Of a stretch of 64,000 nucleotides of DNA, positions 43,801 to 58,000 are shown one piece after another. This stretch comes from Calliopsis andreniformis (lineage: Eukaryota; Arthropoda; Insecta; Hymenoptera; Andrenidae), in contig NC_135068.1 of the NCBI RefSeq assembly GCF_051401765.1, positions 1 through 64,000 on the forward strand, read 5' to 3'. A program made the position numbers and the translations under genes. Under the pieces are notes generated by a model. That model did no database searches, was not told the origin of the DNA, and saw only the letters and a list, made by a program, of their open reading frames with translations. Every line of letters starts with the position of its first letter. Position 1 is the first letter of the stretch.

Positions 43801-46800
43801 CCATACGTTCGCAAACCTGTTGTATTTATTTTGTATTTTAATGTTGAGGCGATGATTTCTAAGACACAAACTCATCCATCTGGTGAAGCAACGCCCTTGG
43901 TTGAAGCCTAGGTTGCCCGGAACGTTGAAGTGACCTCTACGTTCACACTGGTAGCAATTATTCCTCTTATACGATTCAAAATCTGCTGTATTTATATTGT
44001 ATTTTATGATCCTGGCGTTGACTTCTAAGGCCCTAACTTTTCGATCTGGAGGAGCAACGCCGTAGAGTGAAGGCTGGGTTGCCCGGAATGTAGAAATTGC
44101 CATTACTTACACACTGATGGCAATTACTCCTTTTATTGGATTGAAAAACTGTTGAATTCATATTGTATTTTATGCCTCTGGCGTTGATTTCTTAGAACCT
44201 AACTATTCGATCTGGTGGAGCAACGCCCTAGAGTTTAGCCTAGCTTGCCCGGAACGTAGAAATGACCATTACTTTGACACCGCTGAATCTGCCCATGTCA
44301 TACGTTCGCAAACCTGTTGCATTTTTTTTGTGTTTTAATCTTGTGGCGATGATTTCTAAGACCCAAGCTCATCCACCTTGTGAAGCAACGCCCTTGGTTG
44401 AAGCCTAGGTTGCCCGGAACGATGAAATGACCTTTACGTTCACAATGGTAGCAATAATCCCTCTTACACGACTGAAAATCTGCTGTTTTTATATTGAATT
44501 TTATGCTCCTGGCGTTGACTTCTAAGGCCCTAACTCTTCGATCTGGAGGAGCGACGCCGTAGAGTGAAGGGTAGGTAGCCCTGAATGTAGAAAAGGCAAT
44601 TACTTTCACATTGATGGCAATTACTCCTTTTATTCAATTGAAAAACTGTTGAATTTATATTGCATTTTATGCTTCTGGCGTTGACTTCTAAGGCCCTAAC
44701 TATTCGATTTGGTGGTGCATCGCCCGAGAATGAAGCCTAGGTTGCCCAAAACGTAGAAGTGACCATTACTTTGACACCCGTTGCATCTGCTCCTGTCATG
44801 CGTTCGCAAAACTGTTGTAGTTAATTTGTATTTTAATCATGTGGCGATGATTTCTAAGGAACAAACTCATCCATCGGGTGAAGCAACGCCTTTGGTTGAA
44901 GCCTAGGTTGCTCCGAACGTTGAAATGTCTTTTACGTTCACACTGGTAGCAATTATTCCGCTTATACGATTGAAAATCTGCTGTATTCATTTTGAATTTT
45001 ATGCTCCTGGCGTTGACGTCTAAGGCCCTAACTCTTCGATCTGGAGGAGCATCGCCGTAGAGTGAAGCCTAGGTTGCCCGGAATGTAGAAATGGCTATTA
45101 CTTACACACTGATGGCAATTACTCCTTTTATTCAATTGAAAAACTGTTGAATTTATATTGTATTTTATGCTTCTGGCGTTGACTTCTAAGGCCCTAACTA
45201 TTCGATCTGGTGGTGTATCGCCCTAGAGTGAAACCTAGGTTGACCAGAACGTAGAAGTGACCATTACTTTGACACCCGTTGCATCTGCCCCTGTCATACA
45301 TTCGCAAACCTGATGTATTTATTTTGTATCTTAATCTTGTGGCGATGACTTCTAAGGACCGAACTCATCGATCTGGAGAAGCAACGCGCTTGTTTGAAGC
45401 CTAGGTTGCCCTGAACGTTGAAATGACCTTCATGTTCACACTGGTAACAATTATTCCTCTTATACGATTGAAAATCTGCTGTGTTTATAATGTATTTAAT
45501 GCTTCTGGCGTTGACCTCTAAGGCCCTAACTATTCGATCTGGTGGAGCAACGCCATAGAGTGAAGCCTAGCTTACCCTGAACGTAGAAATGACCATTACT
45601 TCGACATCCGTTGCATCTGCTCCTGTCATAAGTTCTCAAACCTGTTGTATTTATTTTGTATTTTAATCATGTGGCGATGATTTCTAAGGACCAAACTCAT
45701 CCATCTGGTGAAGCAACGCGCTTGGTTGAAACCTAGGTTGCCCGGACCGATGAAATGACCTTTACGTTCACAATGGTAGCAATAATTCCTCTTATACGAT
45801 TGAAATTCTGCTGTATATATATTGAGTTTTATGCTCCTGGCGTTGACTTCTAAGGCTCCAACTGTTCGATCTGGAGGAGCAACGCCGTATAGTAAAGCCT
45901 AGGTTGCCCGGAATGTAGAAATGACCATTACATCACACTGATGGCAATTACTCCTTTTATTCAATGTAAAAACTGTGGAATTTATATTGTATTTTACGCT
46001 TCTGGCGTTGACTTCTAAGGCCCTAACGATTCGATCTGGAGGAGCAACGCCGTAGAGTGAAGCCTAGGTTGCCCGGAATGTAGAAATGGCCATTACAAAT
46101 ACACTGATGGCAATTACTCCTTTTATTCAATTGAAAAACTGTTGAGTTTATATTGTATTTTATGCTTCTGGCATTGACTTCTAAGGCCCTAACTATTCGC
46201 TTTGGTGGAGCAACGCCCTAGAGTGAAGCCTAGGGTGCCCAGAACGCAGAAGTGACCATTATTTTGACTCCCGTTGCATCTGCCCCTGTCACACGTTCGC
46301 AAACCTGTTGTATTTATTTTGTATTTTAATCTTGTGGCGACGGTTTCTAAGGCCCAAACTCATCGATCTGGTGAAGCAACGCCCTTGGTTGAAGCCTAGG
46401 TTGCCCGGAACGTTGAAATGTCCTCTACGTTCCCACTGGTAGCAATTATTCCTCTTATACGATTCGAAATCTGCTGTATTTATATTGTATTTTATGCCTC
46501 TGGCGTTGATTTCTAAGAACCTAACTATTCGATCTGGTGGAGCAACGCCCTAGAGTTTAGCCTAGCTTGCCGGGAACGTAGAAATGACCATTACTTTGAC
46601 ACCGCTGAATCTGCCCATGTCATACGTGCGCAAACCTGTGGCATTTATTTTGTATTTTAATCTTGTGGCGATGATTTCTAAGACCCAAACTCATCCACCT
46701 TGTGAAGCAACGCCATTGGTTAAAGCCTAGGTTGCCCGGAACGTTGAACTGACCTTTACGTTCACAATGGTAGCAATAATCCCTCTTATACGATTGAAAT

Positions 46801-49800
46801 TCTGCTGTATTTATATTGAATTTTATGCTCCTGGCGTTGACGTCTAAGGCCCTAACTCTTCGATCTGGAGGAGCGACTCCGTAGAGTGAAGGGTAGGTAG
46901 CCCGGAATGTAGAAAAGGCAATTACTTTCACATTGATGGCAATTACTCCTTTTATTCAATTGAAAAACTGTTGAATTTATATTGCATTTTATGCTTCTGG
47001 CGTTGACTTCTAAGGCCCTAACTATTCGATCTGGTGGTGCATCGCCCTAGAGTGAAGCCTAAGGTGCCCATACGCAGAAGTGACCATTACTTTGACTCCC
47101 GTTGCATCTGCCCCTGTCACACGTTCTCAAACCTGTTGTATTTATTTTGTATTTTAATCTTGCGGCGATGATTTCTAGGACCCAAACTCATCCATCTGGT
47201 GAAGCAACGCCCTTGGTTGAGGCCTAGGTTGCCCGGAACGTTGAAATGACCTTTACGTTCACACTGGTAGCAATTATACCTCTTATACGATTCAAAATCT
47301 GCTGTATTTAAATTGTATTTTATGCTCCTGGCATTGACTTCTAAGGCCCTAACTCTTCCATCTGGAGGTGCAACGCCCTAGTGTGAAGCCTAGGTGGCCC
47401 GGAACGTAGAAATGACAATTACGTTGACACCCGCTTCATCTGCCCATGTCATACGTTCGCAAACCTGTTGTATTTATTATGTATTTTAATCATGTGGCGA
47501 TGATTTCTGAGGACCAAGCTCATCCATCTGGTGAAGCAACGCGCTTGGTTGAAACCTAGGTTGCCCGGACCGATGAAATGACCTTTACGTTCACAATGGT
47601 AGCAATAATTTCTCTTATACGATTGAAATTCTGCTGTATTTATATTGAGTTTTATGCTCCTGGCGTTGACTTCTAAGGCTCTAACTGTTCGATCTGGAGG
47701 AGCAACGCCGTACAGTGAAGCCTAGGTTGCCCGGAATGTAGAAATGACCATTACATACACACTGATGGCAATTACTCCTTCTTTCAATGTAAAAACTATT
47801 GAATTTATATTGTATTTTACGATTCTGGCGTTGACTTCTAAGGCCCTAACTATTCGATCTGGTGGTGCATCGCCCTAGAGTGAAGCCTAGGGTGCCCAGA
47901 ACGCAGAAGTGACCATTACTTTGACTCCCGTTGCATCTGCCCCTGTCACACGTACGCAAACCTGTTGTATTTATTTTGTATTTTAATCTTGGGGCGATGA
48001 TTTCTAAGACCCAAGCTCATCCATCTGGTGGAGCAACGCCCTTGGTTGAGGCCTAGGTTGCCCGGAACGTTGAGATGACCTTTACGTTCACACTGGTAGC
48101 AATTATACCTCTTACACTATTCAAAATTTGCTGTATTTAAATTGTATTTTATGCTACTGGCATGGACTTCTAAGGCCCTAACTATTCGATCTGGTCCTGC
48201 ATCGCCCGAGAATGAGGCCTAGGTTGTCCAGAACGTAGAAGTGACCATTACTTTGGCACCCGTTGCATCTGCTCCTGTCATACGTTCGCATACCTGTTGT
48301 ATTTATTTTGGATTTTAATCATGTGGCGATGACTTCTAAGGACCGAACTCATCCATCTGGAGAAGCAACGCGCTTGGTTGAAGAATAGGTTGCCCTGAAC
48401 GTTGAAATGACCTCTACGTTCACACTGGTAGCTATTATTCCTCTTATACGATTCAAAATCTGCTGTATTTATATTGTATTTTATGCGTCTGACGTTGATT
48501 TCTTAGAACCTAACTATTCGATCTGGTGGAGCCACGCCCTAGAGTTTCGCCTAGCTTGCCCGGAACGTAGAAATGACCATTACTTTGACACCGCTGAATC
48601 TGCCCATGTCATACGTGCGCAAACCTGTTGCATTTATTTTGTATTTTAATCTTGGGGCGATGATTTCTAAGACCCGAACTCATCCATCTGGTGAAGCATC
48701 GCCCTTGGTTGAGGCCTAGGTTGCACGGAACGTTGAAATGACCTTTACGTTCACACTGGTAGCAATTATATCTCTTATACGATTCAAAATCTGCTGTATT
48801 TAAATTGCATTTTATGCTCCTGGCATTGACTTCTAAGGCCCTAACTCTTCCATCTGGAGGTGCAACGCCCTAGTGTGAAGCCTAGGTTGCCCGGAACGTA
48901 GAAATGACAATTACTTTGACACCCGCTGCATTTGCCCATGTCATACGTTCGCAAACCTGTTGTATTTATTTTGTATTTTAATGTTGTGGCGATGATTTCT
49001 AAGACACAAACTCATCCATCTGGTGAAGCAACGCCCTTGGTTGAAGCCTGGGTTGCCCGGAACGTTGAAATGACCTCTACGTTCACACTGGTAGCTATTA
49101 TTCCTCTTATACGATTCAAAATCTGCTGTATTTATATTGTATTTTATGCCTCTGACGTTGATTTCTTAGAACCTAACTATTCGATCTGGTGGAGCCACGC
49201 CCTAGAGTTTCGCCTAGCTTGCCCGGAACGTAGAAATGACCATTACTTTGACACCGCTGAATCTGCCCATGTCATACGTGCGCAAACCTGTTGCATTTAT
49301 TTTGTATTTTAATCTTGTGGCGATGATTTCTAAGACCCAAACTCATCCACCTTGTGAAGCAACGCCCTAGGTTGAAGCCTAGGTTGCCCGGAACGTTGAA
49401 ATGACCTTTACGTTCACAATGGTAGCCATAATCCCTCTTACACGATTGAAAATCTGCTGTATTTATATTGAATTTTATGCTCCTGGCGATGACTTCTAAG
49501 GCCCTAACTCTTCGATCTCGACGAGCGACGCCGTAGAGTGAAGGGTAGGTAGCCCGGAATGTAGAAAAGGCAATTACTTTCACATTGATGGCAATTACTC
49601 CTTTTATTCAATTGAAAAACTGTTGAATTTATATTGCATTTTATGCTTCTGGCGTTGACTTCTAAGGCCCTAACTATACGATCTGGTGGTGCATCGCCCG
49701 AGAATGAAGCCTAGGTTGCCCAGAACGTAGAAGTGACCATTACTTTGACACCCGTTGCATCTGCTCCTGTCATACGTTCGCATACCTGTTGTATTTATTT

Positions 49801-52800
49801 TGTATTTTAATCATGTGGCGATGACTTCTAAGGACCGAACTCATCCATCTGGTGAAGCAACGCGCTTGGTTGAAGCCAAGGTTGCCCGGAACGTTGAAAT
49901 GACCTTTACGTTCACACTGGTAGCAATTATTCCTCTTGACCATTGAAAATCTGCTGTATTTATATTGTATTTCAATCCCCTGGCGTTAATTTCTAGGGTC
50001 CAACCTCATCCACCTGGTGAGGCAACGCCCGAGAGCGAAGCCTAGGTGGCCCTCACGTAGTAATGACCATTACTTTATCGCTGGTTGTAATTATTCCTTT
50101 TATACGATGTGAAATCTGTTGTATTTATATCGTGTTTTATGCTCCTGGCGTTGGCTTCTAAGGCCCTAATGATTCGATCTGGCGGAGCAACGCTCTATAG
50201 TGAAGCCTTGCTTGCCGGAACGTAGAAATGACCATTACTTTGACATCCGTTGCATCTGCTCCTGTCATACGTTCGCAAACCTGCTATATTAATTGATATT
50301 TTAATCATGTGGTGATGATTTCTGAGCACCGAACTCATCCATCTGGTGAACCAACGCGCTTGGTTGAAGCCTAGGTTGCACGGAACGTTGAAATGACCTT
50401 TACGTTCACAATGGTAGCAATAATTTCTCTTATACGATTGAAATTCTGCTGTATTTATATTGAGTTTTATGCTCCTGGCGTTGACTTCTAAGGCTCTAAC
50501 TGTTCGATCTGGAGGAGCAACGCCGTACAGTGAAGCCTAGGTTGCCCGGAATGTAGAAATGACCATTACATACACACTGATGGCAATTACTCCTTCTTTC
50601 AATGTAAAAACTATTGAATTTATATTGTATTTTACGATTCTGGCGTTGACTTCTAAGGCCCTAACTATTCGATCTGGTGGTGCATCGCCCTAGAGTGAAG
50701 CCTAGGGTGCCCAGAACGCAGAAGTGACCATTACTTTGACTCCCGTTGCATCTGCCCCTGTCACACGTACGCAAACCTGTTGTATTTATTTTGTATTTTA
50801 ATCTTGGGGCGATGATTTCTAAGACCCAAACTCATCCATCTGGTGGAGCAACGCCCTTGGTTGAGGCCTAGGTTGCCCGGAACGTTGAGATGACCTTTAC
50901 GTTCACACTGGTAGCAATTATACCTCTTACACTATTCAAAATTTGCTGTATTTAAATTGTATTTTATGCTACTGGCATTGACTTCTAAGGCCCTAACTAT
51001 TCGATCTGGTCCTGCATCGCCCGAGAATGAGGCCTAGGTTGTCCAGAACGTAGAAGTGACCATTACTTTGGCACCCGTTGCATCTGCTCCTGTCATACGT
51101 TCGCATACCTGTTGTATTTATTTTGAATTTTAATCATGTGGCGATGACTTCTAAGGACCGAACTCATCCATCTGGAGAAGCAACGCGCTTGGTTGAAGAA
51201 TAGGTTGCCCTGAACGTTGAAATGACCTTCACGTTCACACTGGTAGCAAATATTCCTCTTATACGATTGAAAATCTGCTGTATTTATATTGTATTTTATG
51301 TTTCTGGCGTTGACTTCTAAGGCCCTAACTATTCGATCTGGTGGAGCAACGCCGTAGAGTGAAGCCTAGCTTACCCTGAACGTAGAAATGACCATTACTT
51401 TGACTCCCGTTGCATCTGCCACTGTCATACGTTCGCAAACCTGTTGTATTTATTTTGTATTTTAATGTTGTGGCGATGATTTCTAAGACATAAACTCATC
51501 CATCTGGTGAAGCAACGCCCTTGGTTGAAGCCTGGGTTGCCCGGAACGTTGAAATGACCTCTACGTTCACACTGGTAGCAATTATTCCTCTTATACCATT
51601 GAAAATCTGCTGTATTTATATTGTATTTCAATCCCCTGGCGTTAATTTCTAGGGTCCAACCTCATCCACCTATTGAGGCAACGCCCGAGAGCGAAGCCTA
51701 GGTGGCCCTCACGTAGTAATGACCATTACTTTAGCGCTGGTTGTAATCATTCCTTTTATACGATGTGAAATCTGTTGTATTTATATCGTGTTTTATGCTC
51801 CTGGCGTTGGCTTCTAAGGCCCTAATGATTCGATCTGGCGGAGCAACGCTCTATAGTGAAGCCTTGCTTGCCCGGAACGTAGAAATGACCATTACTTTGA
51901 CATCCGTTGCATCTGCTCCTGTCATACGTTCGCAAACCTACTGTATTAATTGATATTTTAATCATGTGGTGATGATTTCTGAGCACCGAACTCATCCATC
52001 TGGTGAACCAACGCGCTCGGTTGAAGCCTCGGTTGCCCGGAACGTTGAAAAGACCTTTACGTTCACACTGGTAGGAATTATTCCTCTAATACGATTGAAA
52101 ATCTGCTGTATTTAAATTGTATTTTATGCTCCTTGCGTTGACTTCTAAGGCCCTAACTCTTCGATCTGGAGGAGCAACGCCGTAGAGTGAAGCCTAGGTT
52201 GCCCGGAATGTAGAAATGGCCATTACAAATACACTGATGGCAATTACTCCTTTTATTCAATTGAAAAACTGTTGAGTTTATATTGTATTTTATGCTTCTG
52301 GCATTGACTTCTAAGGCCCTAACTATTCGCTTTGGTGGAGCAACGCCCTAGAGTGAAGCCTAGGTTGCCCGCAAACTAGAAATGACCATTAATTTGACAT
52401 CCGTTGCATCTGCACCTGTCATACGTTCGCAAACCTGTTGTATTTGTTTTGTATTTTAACCATGTGGCGATGATTTCTAAGGCCCAAACTCATCAATCTG
52501 GCGAAGCAACGCCTTTGGTTGAAGCCTAGGTTGCCCCGAACGTTGAAATGACCTTTACGTTCATACTGGTAGCAATTCTTCCTCTTATACGATTGAAAAT
52601 CTGCTGTATTTATATTGTACTTTATGCTCCTGACGTTGACTTCTAAGGCCCTCACTTTTCGATCTGGTGGAGCATCGGCGTAGAGTGAAGGCTGGGTTGC
52701 CCGGAATGTAGAAATGGCCATTATATATACACGGATGGCAATTACTCCTTTTATTCAATTGAAAAGCTGGAGAATTTATATCGTAATTTATGCTTCAGGC

Positions 52801-53560
52801 ATTGACTTCTAAGGCCCTAACTATTCGATCTGGAGGTGCATCGCCCTAGAGTGACGCCTAGGTTGCCCGGAACGTAGAAATGACCATTACTTTGACACCG
52901 CTGCGTCTGCCCATGTCATACGTTCGCAAACCTGTTGTATTTATTTTGTATTTTAACCTTGTGGCGATGATTTCTAAGGCCCAAACTCATCCGCCTGGTG
53001 AAGCAACGCCCTTGGTTGAAGCCTAGGTTGCCCTGAACGTTGAAATGACCTTTACGTTCACACTGGTAGCATTAATTCCTCTAATACGATTGAAAATCTG
53101 CTGTATTTATATTGTATTTTATGCTTCTGGCGTTGACTTCTAAGGCCCTAACTATTCGATCTGGTGGAGCAACGCCGTAGAGTGAAGCCTAGCTTACCCT
53201 GAACGTAGAAATGACCATTACTTTGACATCCGTTGCATTTGCTCCTGTCATAAGTTATCAAACCTGTTGTATTTATTTTGTATTTTAATCATGTGGCGAT
53301 GATTTCTAAGGACCAAACTCATCCATCTGGTGAAGCAACGCGCTTGGTTGTAGCCAAGGTTGCCCGGAACGTTGAAATGACCTTTACGTTCACACTGGTA
53401 GCAATTATTCCTCTTATACGATTGAAAATCTGCTGTATTTATATTGTATTTTAATCCCCTGGCGTTAATTTCTAGGGTCCAAACTCATCCACCTGGTGAG
53501 GCAACGCCCGAGAGCGAAGCCTAGGTGGCCCTCACGTAGAAATGACCATTACTTTAGCGC
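37881..53560. repeat. Recurrent satellite sub-block (GGCGTTAATTTCTAGGG type)
   Basis: A run of about 500 bp recurs with its right half ending in CGGAGCAACGCTCTATAGTG. Copies start near 37881, 40201, 43193, 49979, 51635 and 53458. The spacings are close to whole numbers of monomers (2320 is 14, 2992 is 18). It marks repeated unequal exchange within the array. Confidence 0.75.
47585..51225. repeat. Duplicated satellite block, offset 2,815 bp
   Basis: 47585-48410 and 50400-51225 share private variants over about 825 bp, including CTTTCAATGTAAAAACTATT, 'gatctggtcctgcatcgcc' and 'ggttgaagaataggttgccc'. The offset of 2815 bp equals 17 monomers. Confidence 0.8.
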
Positions 53561-55080
53561 TGGTTGTAATTATTCCTTTTATACGATGTGAAATCTGTTG
53601 TATTTATATCGTATTTTATGCTCCTGGCGTTGGCTTCTAAGGCCCTAATGATTCGATCTGGCGGAGCAACGCTCTATAGTGAAGCGTATCTTGCCCGGAA
53701 CGTAGAAATGACCATTACTTTGACATCCGTTGCATCTGCTCCTATCATACGTTCGCAAACCTGCTGTATTAATTGATATTTTAATCATGTGGTGATGATT
53801 TCTGAGCACCGAACTCATCCATCTGGTGAACCAACGCGCTTGGTTGAAGCCTAGGTTGCCCTGAACGTTGAAATGACCTTTACGTTCACACTGGTAGCAT
53901 TAACTCCTCTAATACGATTGAAAATCTGCTGTATTTATATTGTATTTTATGCTTCTGGCGTTGACTTCTAAGGCCCTAACTATTCGATCTGGTGGAGCAA
54001 CGCCCTAGAGTGAAGCCTAGCTTACCCTGAACGTAGAAATGACCATTACTTTGACATCCGTTGCATCTGCTCCTGTCATAAGTTCGCAAACCTGTTGTAT
54101 TTATTTTGTATTTTAATCATGTGGCGATGATTTCTAAGGACCAAACTCATCCATCTGGTGAAGCAACGCGCTTGGTTGAAAGCTAGGTTGCCCGGACCGA
54201 TGAAATGACCTTTACGTTCACAATGGTAGCAATAATTCCTCTTATACGATTGAAATTCTGGTGTATATATATTGAGTTTTATGCTCCTGGCGTTGACATC
54301 TAAGGCTCCAACTGTTCGATCTGGAGGAGCAACGCCGTATAGTGAAGCCTAGGTTGCCCGGAATGTAGAAATGACCATTACATCACACTGATGGCAATTA
54401 CTCCTTTTATTCAATGTAAAAACTGTGGAATTTATATTGTATTTTACGCTTCTGGCGTTGACTTCTAAGGCCCTAACGATTCGATCTGGTGTTGAAACGC
54501 CCTAGAGTGGAGCCTAGGTTGCCCGCAACATAGAAATGACCATTACTTTGACATCCGTTGCATCTGCTCCTGTCATACGTTCGCAAACCTGCTGTATTAA
54601 TTGATAGTTTAATCATGTGGTGATGATTTCTGAGGACCGAACTCATACATCTGGTGAACCAACGCGCTTGGTTGAAGCCTAGGTTGCCCGGAGCGTTGAA
54701 ATGACCTTTACGTTCATACTGGTAGCAATTATTCCTCTTATACGATTGAAAATCTGCTGTATTTATATCGTATTTTATGCTCCTGCCGACGACTTCTAAC
54801 GCCCTAACTTTTCGATCTATAGGAGCAACGCCGTAGAGTGAAGGCTGGGATGCCCGGAATGTAGAAATGACCATTACTTACACACTGATGGCAATTACGC
54901 CTTTTATTCAATTGAAAAACTGTTGAATTTATATTGTACTTTATGCTTCTGGCGTTGACCTCTAAGGCCCCAACTATTCGAAACTGGAGGTGCAACGCCC
55001 TAGAGTGAAGCCTAGGTTGCCCGGAAGGTAGAAATCACCATTACTTTGACACCCGCTGCATCTGCCCATGTCTTACGTTC

Positions 55081-58000
55081 GCAAACCTGTTTTATTTATT
55101 TTGTATTTTAATGTTGTGGCGATAATTTCTGAGGCCCAAACTCATCCATATGGTGAAGCAACGCCTTTGTCTGAAGCCTAGGTTGCCCGGAACGTTGAAA
55201 TGACCTTTACGTTCACACTGGTAGCAATCATTCCTCTTATACGATTGAAAATCTGCTGTATTTATATTGTATTTTAATCCTCTGGCGTTGATATCTAAGG
55301 TCCAAACTCATCCACCTGGTGAGGCAACACCCTACAGCGAAGCCTAGGTTGCCCGGAACGTAGAAATGACCATTACTTTCGCACTGGTTACAATTATTCC
55401 TTTTATGCGATGGGTAATCTGTTGCATTTATATTGTATTTTCTGCTTCTGGGGTTGACTTCTAATGCCCTAACTATTCGATCTGGTGGTGGTTCGCCCGA
55501 GACTGAAACCTAGGTTGCCCAGAACGTAGAAGCGACCATTACTTTGGCACCCGTTGCATCTGTTCCTGTCATACGTTCGCAAACCTGTTGTATTTATTTT
55601 GTATTTTAAACTTGTGGCGATGATTTCTAAGGCCCAAACTCATCCATCTGGTGAAGCAACGCCTTTGTCAGAAGTCTAGGTTGCCCGGAACGTAGAAATG
55701 ACCATTACTTTGACTCCCGCTGCATCTGCCCATGTCTTACGTTCGCAAACCTATAGTATTTATTTTGTATTTTAATCTTGTGGCTATGATTTCTAAGGCC
55801 CAAACTCATCCACCTGGTGAAGCAACGCCCTCGGTTGAAGCCTAGGTTGCCCGGAACGTTGAAATGACCTTTACGTTCACACTGGTAGCAATTAGTCCTC
55901 TTATTCGATTGAAAATCTGCTGTATTTATATTGCATTTTAATACTCTGGCGTTGATTTCTAATGTCCAAACTCATCCACATGGTGAGGCAACGCCCTTGG
56001 TTGAAGCCTAGGTTGCCCGGAACGTTGAAATGACCTTTACGTTCACACTGGTAGCAATTATTCCTCTTATACGATCAAAATCTGCTGTATTTATATTGTA
56101 TTTTATGCTCCAGTCGTTGACTTCTAAGGCCCTAACACTTCGATCTGGAGGAGCAACGCCATACAGTGAAGCCTAGGTTGCTCGGAATGTAGAATTTGCC
56201 ATTACATACACACTGATAGCAATTACTCCTTTTATTCAATTGAAAAACTGTTGAATTTATATTGTATTTTATGCTTCTGGCGTTGACTTCTAAGGCCCTA
56301 ACTATTCGATTTGGTGGTGCAACGCCCTAGAGTGAAGCCTAGGTTGCCCGCAAACTAGAAATGACCATTAATTTGACATCCGTTGCATCTGCACCTGTCA
56401 TGCGTTCGCAAACCTGTTGTATTTATTTTGTATTTGAACCATGTGGCGATGATTTCTAAGGCCCAATCTCATCAATCTGGCGAAGCAACGCCTTTGGTTG
56501 AAGCCTAGGTTGCCCCGAACGTTGAAATGACCTTTACGTTCATACTGGTAGCAATTCTTCCTCTTATACGATTGAAAATCTGCTGTATTTATATTGTACT
56601 TTATGCTCCTGACGTTGACTTCTAAGGCCCTAACTTTTCGATCTGGTGGAGCAACGGCGTAGAGTGAAGGCTGGGTTGCCCGGAATGTAGAAATGGCCAT
56701 TACTTGCACACTGATGGCAATTACTCCTTTTATTCAATTGAAAAACTGTTGGATTTATATTGTATTTTATGCTTCTGGCGTTGTCTTCTAAGGCCCTAAC
56801 TATTCGATCTGGTGGTGTATCGCCCTAGAGTGAAGCCTAGGCTGCCCGCACGTAAAAATGACCATTACCTTCGCACTGGTTGCAATTATTCCTTTTATAC
56901 GATGTGAAATCAGTTGTATTTATATCGTACATTATGCTTCTGGCGTTGACTTCTAAGGCCCTAACGATTCCGTCTGGTGGAGCAACGCTCTATAGTGAAG
57001 CCTAGGTTGCCCAGAACGTAGAAGCGACCATTAATTTGACACCCGTTGCATCTGCCCCTGTCATACATTCGCAAACCTGTTGTATTTATTTTGTATTTCA
57101 ATCTTGTGGCGATGATTTCTAAGGCTCAAACTCATCCATCTGGTGGAGCAACGCACTTGGTTGAAGGCTAGGTTGCCCCGAACGTTGAAATGAGCTTTAC
57201 GTTCACATTGGTAGCAATTATTCCTCTTATACGATAGAAAATCTGCAGTACTTATATTGTATTTTAATCCTCTGGCGTTAATTTCTAAGGTCCAAACTCA
57301 TCCACCTGGTGAGGCAACACCCTAGAGCGAAGCGTAGGTTGCACGGATCGTAGAAATGATCATTACTTTCGCACTGGTTTCAATTATTCCTTTTATACGA
57401 TGGGAAATCTGTTGTATTTATATTGTATTTTATGCTTCTGGCGGTGACTTCTAATGCCCTAACTATTCGATTTGCTGGAGCAACGCCCGAGAGTGAAGCC
57501 TAGCTTGCCCTGAACGTAGAAATGACCATTAATTTCACATCCGTTGCATCTGCTCCTGTCATACGTTCGCAAACCTGTTGTATTTGTTTTGTATGTTAAC
57601 CATGTGGCGATGATTTCTATGGACCAAACTCATCAATCTGGCGATACAACGCCCGTGGTTGAAGCCTAGGTTGCCCGGAACGTAGAAATGACAATTACTT
57701 TGACACCCGCTGCATCTGCCCATGTCTTACTTTCGCAAACCTGTTTTATTTATTTTGTATTTTAATGTTGTGGCGATAATTTCTGAGGCCCAAACTCATC
57801 CATATGGTGAAGCAACGCCTTTGTCTGAAGCCTAGGTTGCCCGGAACGTTGAAATGACCTTTACGTTCACACTGGTAGCAATCATTCCTCTTATACGATT
57901 GAAAATCTGCTGTATTTATATTGTATTTTAATCCTCTGGCGTTGATATCTAAGGTCCAAACTCATCCACCTGGTGAGGCAACACCCTACAGCGAAGCCTA